NCBI GenBank assembly: GCA_937881155.1
Contig: CALGFI010000072.1
Coordinates: forward strand, 1-5,992
Direction: 5' to 3'
Source of the DNA: an uncultured bacterium
GTDB lineage: Bacteria > Actinomycetota > UBA4738 > HRBIN12
DNA: 5,992 bases
In this document: positions 4,999 to 5,992 of the stretch, piece by piece
How positions within the stretch are numbered: position 1 is the first letter of the stretch
How the letters are laid out: every line of letters begins with the position of its first letter
The notes under the pieces: model-generated
What the model saw: the letters and a program-made list of their open reading frames with translations, nothing else
Told to the model about the DNA's origin: nothing
Databases searched by the model: none
Translations under genes and position numbers: made by a program

Positions 4999-5992
4999 AT
5001 GGTCACGCGCATCCCACAAGCGAGCACTCCACGTCGCCGACTTCTCGTCGGCATCATCGTCTTCTTGGCGGCGCTCGCCCTCGCGTTCACGGCGTTGTCG
5101 GGGTTCTTCATCGACGTGCTGTGGTTCCGCGAGGTGGGGTACTCGCAGGTGTTCTGGTCGATCCTGGGAACGAAGTTCGCGCTCGGCCTCCTGTTCGGCA
5201 TCGCGTTCTTCCTGCTGTTGTACGCCAACCTGTGGATCGTCAGGCGGATCACCCCTAAGTACCAACCGCTCACGCCCGAGCAAGAGATCATCGAGCGGTA
5301 CCGATTGCAGTTCGAGCCGTACGCGTGGTGGCTCATCCCATTGTTCGCCGCCGTGATCGCGTTCTTCGTCGGTCTCGGCGTGACGGGACAGTGGCGCACG
5401 TTCCTCCTGTGGAGGAACTCGGGCGGCGTCACGTTCGGCGACACCGAGCTGCAGTTCGGACGCGACGCGGCGTTCTACGTCTTCTCGCTCCCGTGGCTCG
5501 AGTTCGTGCAGGGGTGGCTGTTCTCTGCGCTGGTCGGCGTGCTCTTGATCAGCGCGGTCGCGCATTACCTGTGGGGTGGGATCCGGCCGAACGCGCCGGC
5601 CTTCGCCGAGAAGGTGACGCCGCAGGTGAAGGCACACCTGTCGGTCATCCTCGGACTGATCATGCTGACGAAGGCGTGGGGGTACTACCTTGGGCAGTTC
5701 GGCCTGCTGACTTCACCGAGAGGCGTCGTCGCCGGCGCGTCGTACACCGACATCAACGCGAATCTGCCGGCGCTTCGCATCCTGATCTTCATCGCGCTCG
5801 TGTGCGCGATCCTGTTCCTCGTGAACACCCGCATGCGCGGGTGGGCGCTCCCCGTTATCGCCGTGGGTCTGCTCGTGCTCGTCTCGATCGCGGCCGGCGC
5901 CGCCTACCCGGCGTTCGTCCAGCGGTTCAGCGTGGGCCCGCAGGAACTGCAGCGGGAACGGCCGTTCATCGAGCGGAACATCGAGGCGACGC
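4999..5992 (+). CDS. UPF0182 (COG1615) multi-pass membrane protein, N-terminal part
   Basis: The gene is cut by the right edge of the window: 331 codons are visible, while full members are usually about 900-1,000 residues. The visible part holds about seven hydrophobic helices, near 14-36, 53-80, 109-128, 168-192, 213-233, 259-275 and 282-303. Family signatures are present: DVLWFREVGYSQVFW (39-53), FGRDAAFYVFSLPWLEF (153-169), GASYTDINANLPALRI (246-261) and FSVGPQELQRERPFIERNI (310-328), which leads into the conserved region after the helices. The biochemical role of UPF0182 is unknown. In actinomycetes I recall it next to the PDZ/S16 protease gene, as here. ATG 4999 starts just before a basic stretch and the first helix, and there is no strong Shine-Dalgarno. 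No stop or frameshift is seen in the visible part. Confidence 0.93.
   Translation, partial: MVTRIPQASTPRRRLLVGIIVFLAALALAFTALSGFFIDVLWFREVGYSQVFWSILGTKFALGLLFGIAFFLLLYANLWIVRRITPKYQPLTPEQEIIERYRLQFEPYAWWLIPLFAAVIAFFVGLGVTGQWRTFLLWRNSGGVTFGDTELQFGRDAAFYVFSLPWLEFVQGWLFSALVGVLLISAVAHYLWGGIRPNAPAFAEKVTPQVKAHLSVILGLIMLTKAWGYYLGQFGLLTSPRGVVAGASYTDINANLPALRILIFIALVCAILFLVNTRMRGWALPVIAVGLLVLVSIAAGAAYPAFVQRFSVGPQELQRERPFIERNIEAT

Noticed and set aside
3901..5637. Long open minus-strand frame of about 578 codons
   Set aside because: It is the antisense shadow of the PDZ protease and UPF0182 genes. Its translation is rich in Arg, Asp, Glu and Gln with no motifs, while the plus-strand proteins have intact catalytic and family signatures.

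Overview
The window is high-GC bacterial DNA that most likely comes from an actinomycete (Actinomycetota), probably a poorly studied or uncultivated lineage. Three things point that way. It carries a Zincin_2/DUF2342-type metalloprotease, a PDZ plus Lon-type (S16) membrane protease and a UPF0182 membrane protein, a set I recall as neighbours in Mycobacterium and Streptomyces. Most gene starts lack a Shine-Dalgarno sequence and instead have a TAnnnT hexamer 6-9 bases upstream, as in leaderless actinobacterial genes. An MreB-family actin homologue is also present, which is not universal in this phylum. No mobile element, CRISPR array, tRNA or rRNA was found.

Layout. Positions 1-2008 are read on the minus strand: a metalloprotease gene (2008 to 821) followed by an unrecognised gene (783 to beyond the left edge). 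The second gene is broken by an imperfect 91-bp tandem duplication (486-667) that shifts the frame. A divergent promoter region of about 60-70 bp (2009-2077) separates these from a plus-strand pair, moaE (2069-2503) and an mreB-like gene (2520-3527), spaced like an operon. A small two-helix membrane protein gene runs convergently (3863 to 3537). A second divergent promoter region (3864-3957) serves this small gene and the PDZ/S16 protease gene (3958-4935). A UPF0182 membrane protein gene (4999 onward) follows and runs off the right edge.

Function. MoaE is the large subunit of molybdopterin synthase, in molybdenum cofactor synthesis. The MreB-like protein is a cytoskeletal ATPase, probably acting in cell-wall organisation. 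The PDZ/S16 protease, the UPF0182 protein and the small two-helix protein are predicted envelope proteins, and the soluble metalloprotease is often their neighbour in other actinomycetes. No pathway links all of them from sequence alone.

The most unusual observation is the 91-bp tandem repeat. Its two copies differ at eight positions, and every difference falls on a third codon position. The two copies therefore diverged as functional coding sequence before being joined out of frame. That fits a strain-level assembly chimera or recombination between diverged alleles better than a fresh local duplication. No clearly new multi-gene system is visible.
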